Shown: positions 25,578-36,029, counted from the first letter of the stretch. The stretch is DNA of 64,000 nt from Flavobacterium tyrosinilyticum (GCF_023656565.1 NZ_JAMOKG010000001.1:1443383-1507382); one strand, 5' to 3'. Numbers and translations: made by a program. Notes: generated by a model not told the origin, from the letters alone.

Positions 25578-27977
25578 ATGAAAAACTCAAAACTAACCGC
25601 ATTATTTTCTGCTCTTATGTTTGGATTTTTGGCAGTTCCAAATGCTAATGCTCAAATCCAAAATGCAGATGTATTAAATGCTCCAATAGATATAAGTAAA
25701 GATTTTCAGAACTATCTGAATACTTTTTATTTCGCAGACGAATTGGCTTCTTTTGATCCTGCAACGGGAAAAGGAACGATCAAATATTTGAGATACAATT
25801 ATAAAACGCGTCAGGCTTTCAACAACATGATGATGAAACCAGATGTGGAAAAAGCAAACGAATTTCCAACAACAGAATATGCAGAATCCCCTGTTTTGCC
25901 ATTCGAAATTCAGTTTGTTTCAGATCGAACAGTTAGAATCAAAACCACTTCAGGACCGCAATTTCATCCGCAAAAAGAATCTCTAATGTTGGTTGACGGC
26001 GTTGCGCCAAATCACCCAGAATTATGGAAATATGCTAAAATTGAAGGCGGTCACAGTTATACAAGCAAACACGGGAAAGTTGAAATTTTGACAAAACCTT
26101 GGCACGTAAAAATCTACGATGAAAAAGGAAAATTACTGACAAGTACGCTTCACGATACTGATTTTAAAAACACATACACGCCGACACTTCCGTTTTCTTA
26201 CGTTCGCAGAAACAGCGATTATTCTAGAAGTATGGGCGCGGCTTTTAGTTTAGAACCAGACGAAAAAATATTTGGTTGTGGAGAATCATTCACGCAATTC
26301 AACAAACGCGGTTCAAAAGTAGTTTTATGGACCGATGATGCAAACGGAATCCAAAATGAGACCATGTACAAACCAATTCCGTTTTACATGAGCAGCCGTG
26401 GTTACGGAGTTTTCATGCACCATTCAACACCAATTACAGTTGACTTTGGTAAATACTTTTCAAGTGCCAACGAAATGTACATTGGAGACGACGAAGCCGA
26501 TTTGTTTTTCTTCATCGGAGAACCAAAAGATATTTTAGACCAATACACCAATTTGACTGGAAAAGCTGCTATGCCGCCACTTTGGTCTTTCGGTTTTTGG
26601 ATGAGTAGAATTACTTATTTCTCTGAAAAAGAAGGAAGAGAAGTAGCAAGAGATTTACGTAAATATAAAATCCCAACAGACGTAATTCACTTTGATACAG
26701 GATGGTTTGATGTAGATTGGAGAAACAACTACGAGTTTGCAAAATCTCGTTTCCCAGACGCGACAAAAATGATGTCTGATTTAAAGAAAGACGGTTTCCA
26801 AGTTTGTCTTTGGCAGTTGCCTTATTTCACGCCAAAGAATACGTTGTTTCCAGAAATTATGGATAAAAACTTAGCGGTAAGAGACAGAAAAGGAAATCTT
26901 CCGTACGAAGATGCTGTTTTAGATTTCTCAAATCCGGAAACAGTAACATGGTATCAAGGAAAATTGAAAAAGTTATTTGATGAAGGCGTTGCGGTTTTCA
27001 AAGTAGATTTTGGAGAAGCAGCTCCGCCAGACGGAATTTATCATTCTGGAAGAACAGGTTTCTATGAGCATAATTTATACCCTCTTCGTTACAATAAAGC
27101 AGTTGCAGAAATCACTCAAAAAGAAAAAGGATACACTTTAATCTGGGCTAGAAGTACTTGGGCAGGATCACAACGTTATCCATTACATTGGGGAGGAGAT
27201 TCTGAAACTACCAACGGAGCGATGTCGGCAGAATTACGTGGCGGACTTTCTTTAGGTCTTAGCGGATTCAGTTTTTGGAGTCATGATGTTGGAGGATTTG
27301 CTACAAAATCTCCTGAAAATATTTATAGAAGATGGACACCATTCGGAATGCTGACTTCACACGTAAGAAGCCACGGAGAACCGCCTCGTGAACCTTGGTT
27401 GTACAGCAAAGATTTCTTAGAAGGATTTAGAAAAGCAGATAATATGCGTTACGAATTAATGCCATATATCTACGCTCAAGCAAAAGAAAGTTCTCAAAAA
27501 GGATTGCCAATGATGCGTGCTCTTTTTGTAGAATATCCAAACGATCCGGGAGCTTGGTTGGTAGATAATCAATATTTATTTGGTTCAAGTATGTTGGTTG
27601 CACCACTTTTTGAAGAAGTTGAAGAAAGAGACGTTTATCTTCCAGAAGGAACTTGGATCGATTACCAAACTAAAAAAGTGTACCAATCGGGCTGGCATAA
27701 AATTAAAGCGGGCGAAGTGCCAATCGTAGTTTTAATTAAAGACGGAACTGCAATTCCGCACATTGGTTTAGCGCAGTCTACAAAAGATATGGATTGGAGT
27801 AAATTGACTTTAAAAGTATATGCAAGTGATAAAACGACTTCGGCAACAGCCAAAGTATTTTTACCAGAAGGTGATGCGGTACAAGAAATAAAAGTGAACA
27901 AAACTGGAAACAATTTTGATGTAGCTGCAAATCCATTAAACGGAAAAACCACTTTTAAAACAGAGTGGATTAAATAA
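25578..27977 (+). CDS. GH31 family glycosidase, probable alpha-xylosidase
   Basis: 799 residues. Signal peptide ends about NANAQ. A GH31 N-terminal sandwich (YSRSMGAAFSLEPDEKIFGCGESFTQFNKRG) precedes the TIM barrel, with PPLWSFGFWMSRITY and the nucleophile Asp in AVFKVDFGEAAPPDG, the KxDFGE form typical of XylS/YicI alpha-xylosidases. The acid/base lies in the WGGDSETTNGAM region. It would release xylose from xyloglucan oligosaccharides, probably in the periplasm. The family is sure; the xylosidase call is supported by the KVDFGE motif and the PUL context. Confidence 0.93.
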   Translation: MKNSKLTALFSALMFGFLAVPNANAQIQNADVLNAPIDISKDFQNYLNTFYFADELASFDPATGKGTIKYLRYNYKTRQAFNNMMMKPDVEKANEFPTTEYAESPVLPFEIQFVSDRTVRIKTTSGPQFHPQKESLMLVDGVAPNHPELWKYAKIEGGHSYTSKHGKVEILTKPWHVKIYDEKGKLLTSTLHDTDFKNTYTPTLPFSYVRRNSDYSRSMGAAFSLEPDEKIFGCGESFTQFNKRGSKVVLWTDDANGIQNETMYKPIPFYMSSRGYGVFMHHSTPITVDFGKYFSSANEMYIGDDEADLFFFIGEPKDILDQYTNLTGKAAMPPLWSFGFWMSRITYFSEKEGREVARDLRKYKIPTDVIHFDTGWFDVDWRNNYEFAKSRFPDATKMMSDLKKDGFQVCLWQLPYFTPKNTLFPEIMDKNLAVRDRKGNLPYEDAVLDFSNPETVTWYQGKLKKLFDEGVAVFKVDFGEAAPPDGIYHSGRTGFYEHNLYPLRYNKAVAEITQKEKGYTLIWARSTWAGSQRYPLHWGGDSETTNGAMSAELRGGLSLGLSGFSFWSHDVGGFATKSPENIYRRWTPFGMLTSHVRSHGEPPREPWLYSKDFLEGFRKADNMRYELMPYIYAQAKESSQKGLPMMRALFVEYPNDPGAWLVDNQYLFGSSMLVAPLFEEVEERDVYLPEGTWIDYQTKKVYQSGWHKIKAGEVPIVVLIKDGTAIPHIGLAQSTKDMDWSKLTLKVYASDKTTSATAKVFLPEGDAVQEIKVNKTGNNFDVAANPLNGKTTFKTEWIK

Positions 27978-28275
27978 AAAAGTTAAACACAAATTACACG
28001 AATTACCACGAATTAAATTGGTGATAATTGGTGTAATTCGTGGCAAAAAATAAAATATTTAAACACATAGAAACATAGGTTTTTGTTTGTAAATAAAAGG
28101 AGTTGGAAAGAAACTAGTTTCTCACACATAGAAACTATGTTTGTTTAAACAAGTGAAACGCCTTTTTTAAGTTTCTAATAAGCTATGATTCTATGTGTTT
28201 AAAAAATATAGCCACAGTTTTAAAATCCATATAATCCTTTTAATCTGTGGCAAGAAAAATATAATACCAAAAAAC
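27978..28275. other. Repeat-rich intergenic region between GH31 and GH97 genes
   Basis: About 300 bases without a gene. It holds an inverted repeat around CACGAATTA / TAATTCGTGG (about 27998-28044) and several copies of ACATAGAAAC / CTATG-type short repeats (28065-28200). The GH97 reading frame stays open up to 28195, but the residues encoded there do not form a signal peptide. Confidence 0.6.
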
Positions 28276-30282
28276 ATGAAAAACTATCTAATTCTCCCAG
28301 CCATATTGTTTTCAATGACAATCGGCTACAGTCAAAAAACGAAAAACGCTTACGAGTTGGCATCGCCAAACGGAAAGAATACCATCAAATTTGAGCTGGT
28401 AAAAAACGCTCCAAAATATGCTGTTTCTCACGGAAAAACCGAAGTGATTTCTCCGTCTGATATGGGATTTGTTTTGAAAGGAAATGAAGATTTAAGTTCA
28501 AACTTTGAAATTAAAGGAGCCAAAACTTCTACGTTTGACGAAACTTGGGAACAAGTTTGGGGAGAAAAGAAAAATATTAGAAATCACTACAATCAATTGG
28601 TAGTAGATTTACAGCAAAAAACAGGCAACAAAAGAAAATTACAAATTCAGTTCCGTGCTTTTGACGACGGAGTTGCTTTTAGATATGTTTATCCTAAACA
28701 AAATGTAAAAGACAGTATTTTCATCATGGATGAAAAAACGACTTTCAACTTAAAAGAAGACGGAAAAGCGTGGTGGATTCCAGCAAACAGAGAAAACCGT
28801 GACGAATATCTTTTCAAAGATGCGCCGGTAAGTACTTTGGATACCGTTTTAACTCCGTTAACAATTGAAAGCAAAAGCGGATTAGCTTTAAGTTTCCACG
28901 AAGCAAACTTGATCGATTTTGCAAGTATGACTTTGGTTAACAATAAAGGAACAGAATTAAAATCGGATTTAGTGCCTTGGCCTGACGGTGTGAAAGTTCG
29001 TGTAAAAGATACGTTTACTTCTTCTTGGAGAACACTTCAAATTGGAGAAAATCCAGGAGAATTGATCACTTCTTATTTGGTTTTAAACTTAAACGAACCA
29101 AACAAATTAAAAAATACAAACAGCTATTTCAAACCTTATAAATATTTAGGAATCTGGTGGGGAATGCACATTGGTAAATATACTTTTTGGGAAAGCGACA
29201 AACAAGGCGCAACAACCAAAAATGCTGAAACGTATATCGATTTTACAGCAAAAGAAGGTTTCAACCATTTATTGATCGAAGGATGGAATAAAGGTTGGAC
29301 TCCAGGTTGGTATGAAAACCGTATGCACATGTTCAGTTTCACGAAAAGCGCTGACAATTTCGATTTAGAAAAAGTAGTGGAATACGGAAAGAAAAAGAAC
29401 ATCGAATTAATCGGTTACCACGAAACAGGTTCAAACTTAATTAACTACTTAAAAGAAGTTGATGAAGGTTTTGCTTTATACAAAAAACTTGGAATCCATA
29501 CCGTGAAAATCGGTCACGTAGGCTCTAAATTGAATATGAAACAAATGCACTTTGGACAATTTGGAGTAAATTATTTCAGATACATTTTAGAAAAAGCAGC
29601 ACAATACGATTTAGCCGTTTTGTACCACGAATCAATTAAAGATACTGGAGAAAGAAGAACTTTTCCAAACATGGTTTCTAGAGAAGCAGCGCGCGGACAA
29701 GAATATAATGCTTGGAGCGAAGGAAATCCGCCAAACCATTTAAGTATAATTCCGTTTACAAGATTACTTTCTGGACCAATGGATTTTACACCTGGAATTT
29801 TTGATGTTGAAGTAAAACAAGGTTATCCTGGAAAAAGAATTCAAGGAACAGTTGGTCAGCAATTGGCATTGTATGTAACGATATATTCTCCAATTCAAAT
29901 GTTGGCAGATCTTCCTGAAAACTACGAAGGAAAACCAGCTTTACAATTCTTAAAAGATGTTCCAACAGATTGGGAAGACACTAAAATCTTAGAAGGAAAA
30001 ATTGGTGAATACATCACAACAGTAAGAAAAGACAGAAACAGTGCCGATTGGTATTTAGGAACCTTGACCAATGAAAAACCTAGAAACGTAGAAATTTCTT
30101 TATCATTTTTAGATCCAAGTGCAACTTACGAAGCGCAGATTTATGTTGATGCCGAAGGAACAGATCAAACGCATAATCCAGAAGCGGTAGCAATTTCGAA
30201 AAAAACTGTAAAAGCTTCAGATAAATTACAATTGAAATTAGGCGGAGCTGGCGGTGGAGCAGTGAGATTTAAAAAAATATAA
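28276..30282 (+). CDS. GH97 family glycoside hydrolase, inverting (SusB-like) residue pattern
   Basis: 668 residues from the ATG at 28276, which gives a proper signal peptide (LILPAILFSMTIGYSQ); the longer frame from 28195 would bury it. GH97 N-domain sandwich, TIM barrel and C-terminal domain are in the usual order. Three Glu positions of the inverting SusB type are visible: HETGSNL, YHESIKDTGE and RGQEYNAW. The retaining-type Asp nucleophile site instead reads KIGHVGSK, with Gly. So an inverting alpha-glucosidase-like enzyme is more likely than an alpha-galactosidase; the substrate in this PUL is unclear. Confidence 0.88.
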   Translation: MKNYLILPAILFSMTIGYSQKTKNAYELASPNGKNTIKFELVKNAPKYAVSHGKTEVISPSDMGFVLKGNEDLSSNFEIKGAKTSTFDETWEQVWGEKKNIRNHYNQLVVDLQQKTGNKRKLQIQFRAFDDGVAFRYVYPKQNVKDSIFIMDEKTTFNLKEDGKAWWIPANRENRDEYLFKDAPVSTLDTVLTPLTIESKSGLALSFHEANLIDFASMTLVNNKGTELKSDLVPWPDGVKVRVKDTFTSSWRTLQIGENPGELITSYLVLNLNEPNKLKNTNSYFKPYKYLGIWWGMHIGKYTFWESDKQGATTKNAETYIDFTAKEGFNHLLIEGWNKGWTPGWYENRMHMFSFTKSADNFDLEKVVEYGKKKNIELIGYHETGSNLINYLKEVDEGFALYKKLGIHTVKIGHVGSKLNMKQMHFGQFGVNYFRYILEKAAQYDLAVLYHESIKDTGERRTFPNMVSREAARGQEYNAWSEGNPPNHLSIIPFTRLLSGPMDFTPGIFDVEVKQGYPGKRIQGTVGQQLALYVTIYSPIQMLADLPENYEGKPALQFLKDVPTDWEDTKILEGKIGEYITTVRKDRNSADWYLGTLTNEKPRNVEISLSFLDPSATYEAQIYVDAEGTDQTHNPEAVAISKKTVKASDKLQLKLGGAGGGAVRFKKI

Positions 30283-30297
30283 CTATTAGATTTAGTA

Positions 30298-30404
30298 TCC
30301 TAACAGGTTTCCAAAACCTGTTAGGTATCAATATCATATTCAATTAAAGAAGCTTTTAGATTAGGTAAAATAAATACCTAACAGGTTTTGAAAACCTGTT
30401 AGGA
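30298..30404. repeat. Bipartite palindromic repeat (CCTAACAGG / CCTGTTAGG)
   Basis: Units 30298-30326 and 30376-30404, each a palindrome around GGTTT..AAACC, inverted to each other around a 49-base A+T-rich spacer. Almost identical units occur at 38143-38239. Confidence 0.85.
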
Positions 30405-30421
30405 TAAAAAACATTTTTCAG

Positions 30422-31993
30422 ATGAAAAGAATTTTAATACTCTTGGTTTTAATTCATTCAATCCAAATCATTGGACAAAACAATAATGCTGAAAATCGAA
30501 CCATAAAAGTAGATTTCAATAAAACTGCTGGAAAATTAAACACCATGTTTAAAGAATGCATTGGTGCCGGAAGAGCAAACGAAGGTTTGAGAGCCGACTG
30601 GCAGCAGCAATTGGCATTGGTTAAAAAAGAATGCGATTTTAAATACATCCGTTTTCATGGTTTATTGTCAGATGATATGGCCGTTTACCGTGAAGACAAC
30701 AAAGGGAATCCAGAATACAATTATCAATATGTAGACGTTCTGTTTGATTACATTGTAAGTCTGAAAATGAAACCTTTTGTTGAATTAGGTTTTATGCCTA
30801 ATGCGTTAGCAAGCGGAAAAGAGACTATTTTTTGGTGGAAAGGAAACGTAACACCTCCAAAAGATTATAAAAAATGGGAAGATTTGATTAAAAATCTAAC
30901 TGCACATTTTAAAGAACGTTACGGAGATGAAGAAGTAAAAACTTGGTACTTTGAAGTTTGGAATGAGCCTAACTTATCACCAGGTTTCTGGACAGGAACG
31001 CAGCAAGAATATTTTAAATTATACGATTATGCAGCCCGCGGTGTAAAAGCTGTAAATCCTGCATATAAAGTTGGCGGACCAGCAACGGCAGGCGCAGGAT
31101 GGGTTCCAGAAACAATTGAGTTTTGCGCTAAAAATAATGTGCCATTAGATTTTATTTCGACACATACTTATGGTGTAAATCAAGGATATTTGGATGAATT
31201 CGGAACTTCTGGAACAGTTTTGAGTCCAGATGTAAACAGTGTAAATGGAGATGTTATTAATTCGCGTAAGCAGATCACCAATTCGGCTAAACCTAATTTA
31301 GAATTGCATTATACAGAATGGAGTTCCTCTTACACACCGGCAGATCCGATTCACGACAGTTATCATTCGGCAGCTTATATTCTGCAAAAACTCAAGCAAG
31401 TCGGCAGTGCTGCAAACTCGATGTCATATTGGGTTTTTACCGATATTTTTGAAGAACCAGGACCAAGATTTACACCTTTCCACGGCGGTTTCGGATTATT
31501 GAATACGCAAGGAATTAAAAAACCAGCTTATTTCTCTTATTATTTAATGAATAAATTAGGAGAAACAGAACTTCAAAATTCAGATAGAGCTTCTTGGACT
31601 TCTAAAAATGCAAAAGGCGATGTACAGGTTTTGTTATGGGATTTTACGAATACGCATCCCGGCGATAAGGTTTGGAATCAAACTTATTACATTCAGGATC
31701 TTCCATCAAAAGAAAAAGGAAAAGTAAAAGTGGAGATTGATGGCATTCAAAAAGGAAAATATCTTTTAGAAATATATAAAGTCGGCTATAAAGTAAATGA
31801 CGCTTATGCAGATTATTTGGCAATGAATAAGCCGAGTCAATTAACACGTCAGCAGGTAAATTTCATAAAAGAGAAAAATAACGGAGCGCCAATTTCGACA
31901 GAAAAAATTACAATTGACGGAAAAGGAACTTTCAGCAGAGAATTCAAAATCAACGAAAATGATGTTGTCATGCTGAATTTAATTAAACAATAA
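30422..31993 (+). CDS. GH39 family glycosidase, probable beta-xylosidase
   Basis: 523 residues. Signal peptide ends about SIQIIGQN. GH39 barrel motifs: FKYIRFHGLLSDDM, the acid/base Glu in YFEVWNEPNLSPGFW and the nucleophile Glu in LELHYTEWSSSY. A C-terminal beta-sandwich follows (KGKVKVEIDGIQKGKYLLEIY). Known GH39 enzymes include beta-xylosidases and some alpha-L-arabinosidase-type activities. Xylose or arabinose side groups on the PUL glycan are plausible targets. A xyloglucan locus does not strictly need it, so the natural substrate may be more varied. Confidence 0.88.
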   Translation: MKRILILLVLIHSIQIIGQNNNAENRTIKVDFNKTAGKLNTMFKECIGAGRANEGLRADWQQQLALVKKECDFKYIRFHGLLSDDMAVYREDNKGNPEYNYQYVDVLFDYIVSLKMKPFVELGFMPNALASGKETIFWWKGNVTPPKDYKKWEDLIKNLTAHFKERYGDEEVKTWYFEVWNEPNLSPGFWTGTQQEYFKLYDYAARGVKAVNPAYKVGGPATAGAGWVPETIEFCAKNNVPLDFISTHTYGVNQGYLDEFGTSGTVLSPDVNSVNGDVINSRKQITNSAKPNLELHYTEWSSSYTPADPIHDSYHSAAYILQKLKQVGSAANSMSYWVFTDIFEEPGPRFTPFHGGFGLLNTQGIKKPAYFSYYLMNKLGETELQNSDRASWTSKNAKGDVQVLLWDFTNTHPGDKVWNQTYYIQDLPSKEKGKVKVEIDGIQKGKYLLEIYKVGYKVNDAYADYLAMNKPSQLTRQQVNFIKEKNNGAPISTEKITIDGKGTFSREFKINENDVVMLNLIKQ

Positions 31994-32091
31994 TAAAGAG
32001 AAAACCACAAACATAAAAATAGTATTAACGGTATTTAAAGATGATGTGTGAGGAATCAAAAATCTTTAAATCAAGAAACACCTAACTATCT

Positions 32092-34329
32092 ATGAAAAAC
32101 AAAATGATATTCCTTTCATCAGCTCTAGTTTTTGCATTCTTTACTTCATGTAAAAATGATGCCCAAACTTTAGCTTCAAATTCGGCACAAACCGAAGAAT
32201 ACGTTGGAAAAGAAATAAGCACAGATCATGATGCTGAAATCGACAAATTGATTTCGCAAATGACATTAGAAGAAAAAATCGGAATGCTTCACGGAAACAG
32301 TATGTTTGCCAACGCAGGCGTAAAACGTTTAGGAATTCCAGAATTAAAAATGGCCGATGGTCCGTTGGGCGTTCGTGAAGAAATCTCACGTGACAATTGG
32401 GCTCCAGCAGGATGGACAAACGATTTTGCAACGTATTATCCAGCAGGAGGTGCTTTAGCAGCAACTTGGAACGCAGAAATGGCGCATACTTTCGGAACCA
32501 GTTTAGGAGAAGAATTACGTGCAAGAGACAAAGACATGTTGCTTTCGCCAGCGATCAATATGGTGAGAACACCGCTAGGAGGAAGAACATACGAATACAT
32601 GTCTGAAGACCCATTTTTGAACAAAAAAATCGCGGTGCCTTTGATCGTTGGTTTACAAGAAAAAGACGTAATGGCGTGTGTAAAACATTACGCAGCAAAC
32701 AATCAGGAAACCAATCGTGATTTTGTCGATGTTCAAATTGACGAGCGTACACTTCGCGAAATTTATCTTCCCGCTTTTGAAGCTTCGGTTAAAGAAGCAA
32801 AAGCATACAGTATAATGGGAGCTTACAATAAATTCAGAGGCGAATATTTATGTGAGAATGATTATATGCTGAATAAAATCCTTCGTGATGAATGGGGATT
32901 TAAAGGTATTGTAGTTTCTGACTGGGCTGCGGTGCATTCTACTGCTAAAGCATTGAAAAATGGTTTAGATATTGAAATGGGAACACCAAAACCTTTTAAT
33001 GAATTTTTCTTAGCAGATAAATTAATCGCTGCTGTTAAATCGGGAGAAGTTTCAGAAAAAGAAATCGATCTTCACGTAAAACGCATTTTAAGAACATTGT
33101 TTCAGGTAAAAGCAATGGGAGGAGGAACACGTGCAAAAGGAAGCATCGCAACCGAAGCGCATTACCAAGATGCTTACAAAATTGCAGCTGAAGCAATTGT
33201 ATTGTTGAAAAACGAAAACAATGCATTGCCATTAAAACTAGACGGAGTAAAATCTATTGCCGTTATTGGAAACAACGCAACAAAGAAAAACGCTTTGGGC
33301 GGATTTGGAGCGGGTGTAAAAACCAAAAGAGAAGTTACACCTCTTGAAGGTCTTAAAAACAGACTTCCTTCATCAATCAAAATCAATTATGCTGAAGGAT
33401 ATTTAGAGCGTTACGATGAGAAAAACAAAGGGAACTTAGGAAATATTACGGCTAATGGTCCAGTTACAATTGATGCTTTAGATCCTGCAAAAGTTCAAGA
33501 AGCAGTAGAAGCAGCTAAAAATTCAGATGTAGCCATCATTTTTGCGGGTTCAAACCGTGATTACGAAACAGAAGCTTCAGACCGTAGAGATTTGCACTTG
33601 CCTTTCGGACAAGAAGAATTAATTAGAAAAGTAACAGCTGCAAACCCTAAAACGATTGTGGTAATGATTGCTGGGGCTCCTTTTGATATTAACGAAGTAA
33701 GCCAGAAATCTTCTGCTTTAGTTTGGAGCTGGTTCAACGGTTCTGAAGGTGGAAACGCTTTGGCTGATGTTATTTTAGGAAAAGTAAATCCGTCAGGAAA
33801 ATTACCTTGGACAATGCCTAAACAATTGAAAGATTCTCCTGCGCACGCTACAAACAGTTTCCCTGGAGACAAAGCGGTAAATTATGCTGAAGGAATTTTA
33901 ATTGGATACCGTTGGTTTGACACTAAAAACGTAGCGCCATTATATCCTTTCGGTTACGGATTATCATACACGACATTCGCGCTTGATAATGCAAAAGCAA
34001 ATAAAGATTCGTATGCTCAAAACGACGTAATCGAAGTTACAGTTGACGTTAAAAACACTGGAAAAGTAGACGGAAAAGAAGTAGTACAATTATATACTTC
34101 AAAATCTGATTCTAAAATCACTCGTGCAGCGCAAGAATTAAAAGGTTTCAAAAAAGCAGCTGTAAAAGCGGGAAGTTCAGAAAAAGTAACGATTAAAGTA
34201 CCAGTAAAAGAATTGGCTTACTACGATGTTGCTGCTAAAAAATGGACAGTTGAGCCAGGAAAATATACTATTAAGTTAGGAACTTCTTCTAGAGACATTA
34301 AAAAGGAAATTCAAGTAACAGTTAAATAA
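32092..34329 (+). CDS. GH3 family beta-glucosidase, lipoprotein
   Basis: 745 residues. Lipoprotein signal (VFAFFTSC). Two-domain GH3 (nucleophile Asp in GIVVSDWAAVHS; substrate-binding MGAYNKFRGEYLCEN and KHYAANNQETNR), then a C-terminal fibronectin-III-like domain (about 650-745: VIEVTVDVKNTGKVDGKEVVQLY). It would split glucose from the non-reducing end of cello- or xyloglucan-derived oligosaccharides after side chains are gone. Same strand as GH39 upstream; a terminator follows. Confidence 0.93.
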   Translation: MKNKMIFLSSALVFAFFTSCKNDAQTLASNSAQTEEYVGKEISTDHDAEIDKLISQMTLEEKIGMLHGNSMFANAGVKRLGIPELKMADGPLGVREEISRDNWAPAGWTNDFATYYPAGGALAATWNAEMAHTFGTSLGEELRARDKDMLLSPAINMVRTPLGGRTYEYMSEDPFLNKKIAVPLIVGLQEKDVMACVKHYAANNQETNRDFVDVQIDERTLREIYLPAFEASVKEAKAYSIMGAYNKFRGEYLCENDYMLNKILRDEWGFKGIVVSDWAAVHSTAKALKNGLDIEMGTPKPFNEFFLADKLIAAVKSGEVSEKEIDLHVKRILRTLFQVKAMGGGTRAKGSIATEAHYQDAYKIAAEAIVLLKNENNALPLKLDGVKSIAVIGNNATKKNALGGFGAGVKTKREVTPLEGLKNRLPSSIKINYAEGYLERYDEKNKGNLGNITANGPVTIDALDPAKVQEAVEAAKNSDVAIIFAGSNRDYETEASDRRDLHLPFGQEELIRKVTAANPKTIVVMIAGAPFDINEVSQKSSALVWSWFNGSEGGNALADVILGKVNPSGKLPWTMPKQLKDSPAHATNSFPGDKAVNYAEGILIGYRWFDTKNVAPLYPFGYGLSYTTFALDNAKANKDSYAQNDVIEVTVDVKNTGKVDGKEVVQLYTSKSDSKITRAAQELKGFKKAAVKAGSSEKVTIKVPVKELAYYDVAAKKWTVEPGKYTIKLGTSSRDIKKEIQVTVK

Positions 34330-34360
34330 ATTGTTATTGCTATAAAATAACCAAACCACC

Positions 34361-34391
34361 AACGCCAGCCCATTAAAAGCTGGCGTTGATT
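34361..34391 (+). terminator. Hairpin terminator after the GH3 gene
   Basis: 9-base perfect arms AACGCCAGC / GCTGGCGTT with a 9-base loop, then GATTTT. It marks a transcript boundary inside the PUL; GH5 follows with its own leader. Confidence 0.65.
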
Positions 34392-34424
34392 TTAAAAACT
34401 TACACTTAACTTACACTAAACCAA

Positions 34425-35915
34425 ATGAAAAAATCAATCAAAGACTACCTCTTGTCTCTTATTCTATGTTTTGCTTTCTTAGGAGTTTTAGCTTGCAGTT
34501 CAGATAAAGAAGAAGCTCCAGTAAGTATAAAAACGCTTACTGCGAGTACGAGTAAAATCGATTTTGAAAGCAAAGAGAATTCAATTGAAGTAACGATTAA
34601 TTCTAATGGAGTTACTTGGACATTGAGTAATCCTGTAAGCTGGATAAAAGTAAGTCAGACTACAGGAACTTCAGGAAGTACTGTAGTAAAAATTACTGCT
34701 TTAGAAAACACGACTACAGCTTTGCGAAATGCTGTTATTACTTTGACAAGCACCGAAGTGCCGTCTGCAACAATTTCAGTTTCTCAGGCCGCAGGAAGTT
34801 TATATCCAAGTTACAATACCAATCCAATTGCAGCTGATGCTTCCGGAATGGGAAGTTCTGCGGTTGAATTGGCAGCTAAAATTAAATTAGGATGGAATAT
34901 CGGAAATACTTTGGAAGCAACCGGAGGCGAAACCGCTTGGGGAAATCCAAAAGTAACAAAAGCTTTAATTGATGCCGTAAAAGCAAACGGATTCAATGCG
35001 ATCAGAATTCCGTGTTCTTGGAATCAGAATTTAGAAAATGATGCAACAGCAAAAATCAAAGTGGATTGGTTAAACCGAGTGAAAGAAGTAGTGCAATATT
35101 GTGTAGACAACGATATGTATGTTGTCGTAAACATTCACTGGGACGGTGGCTGGCTGGAAAACAATATTACCGAAGCCAAAAAAGTAGAAAACAATGCCAA
35201 ACAAAAAGCTTTTTGGGAACAAATTGCAACACATTTACGAGGTTTTGACGAACATTTACTTTTTGCAAGCGCCAATGAACCAGCTGTTGAAGATGCGGCG
35301 CAAATGGCCGTTTTAAATTCGTATCATCAAACTTTTATTGATGCCGTTCGTTCAACGGGAGGAAAGAACGCTACTCGTGTTTTAGTTGTTCAGGGACCAA
35401 CAACAGACATTGAAAAAACAAATAAATTAATGACTACATTGCCAGTAGATAAAGTTACAGGCAGAATGATGGTCGAAGTACATTATTATGCTCCGTGGAA
35501 TTTTGCTGGTTTAACTAAAGACGAAACTTGGGGTAAAATGTTCTATTATTGGGGAGCAGGATTTCATTCCTCAACCGATACAGAACGAAATGCAAGTTGG
35601 GGAGAAGAAGCAGATTTAGAAAAGAATTTCAAATTGATGAAAACCCAATTTGTAGACAAAGGAATTCCTGTTTTATTGGGAGAATTTGGAGCAATCCGAA
35701 GAACAACTTTGACAGGAGACGCTTTAACTTTACATTTAAATTCGAGAGCTTATTATTTAAAAACGGTAGTCAAAACAGCAAAAGCAAACGGATTATTACC
35801 ATTTTATTGGGACGAAGGAAGTACCGGAAATAATGGTTTCGGAATCATAAATAGAACTAATAATACGGTCTTCGATACACAAGCTTTAAACGCATTAATA
35901 GACGGATTAAAGTAA
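34425..35915 (+). CDS. GH5 endo-glucanase (subfamily 4-like) with N-terminal BACON domain
   Basis: 496 residues. Lipoprotein signal (GVLACSS). A BACON domain (about 35-125: ITLTSTEVPSATISVSQAA) is followed by a GH5 barrel (about 145-496) with LGWNIGNTLEATGGETAWGNP, as in GH5_4, acid/base Glu in ASANEPA and nucleophile Glu in LLGEFGA. This type includes surface endo-xyloglucanases. It probably makes the first cuts outside the cell, while BACON holds the barrel away from the membrane or binds glycan. It is the best single indicator that the locus targets a beta-1,4-glucan backbone. Confidence 0.93.
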   Translation: MKKSIKDYLLSLILCFAFLGVLACSSDKEEAPVSIKTLTASTSKIDFESKENSIEVTINSNGVTWTLSNPVSWIKVSQTTGTSGSTVVKITALENTTTALRNAVITLTSTEVPSATISVSQAAGSLYPSYNTNPIAADASGMGSSAVELAAKIKLGWNIGNTLEATGGETAWGNPKVTKALIDAVKANGFNAIRIPCSWNQNLENDATAKIKVDWLNRVKEVVQYCVDNDMYVVVNIHWDGGWLENNITEAKKVENNAKQKAFWEQIATHLRGFDEHLLFASANEPAVEDAAQMAVLNSYHQTFIDAVRSTGGKNATRVLVVQGPTTDIEKTNKLMTTLPVDKVTGRMMVEVHYYAPWNFAGLTKDETWGKMFYYWGAGFHSSTDTERNASWGEEADLEKNFKLMKTQFVDKGIPVLLGEFGAIRRTTLTGDALTLHLNSRAYYLKTVVKTAKANGLLPFYWDEGSTGNNGFGIINRTNNTVFDTQALNALIDGLK

Positions 35916-35932
35916 AAATGAGGTTAAAAACC

Positions 35933-36001
35933 ATATAAGTGATATAAGATAATTTAAGTTTAGATTGAGTTTATAATTTATATTTACTTATATCACTTAT
36001 A
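35933..36001. repeat. Inverted repeat between GH5 and the esterase gene
   Basis: 15-base perfect arms TATAAGTGATATAAG / CTTATATCACTTATA with an A+T-rich spacer of about 40 bases. It could form an mRNA 3' hairpin after GH5. Confidence 0.6.
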
Positions 36002-36029
36002 GGATTCAAAAAATATTTAAATTAAAAAA

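Noticed and set aside
28195..28275. N-terminal extension of GH97
   Set aside because: It would precede and hide a clear signal peptide that starts at the ATG 28276, and the DNA is repeat-like.
32141..32752. Overlapping frames on both strands inside the GH3 gene
   Set aside because: They are shadows of a well-supported GH3 coding sequence.
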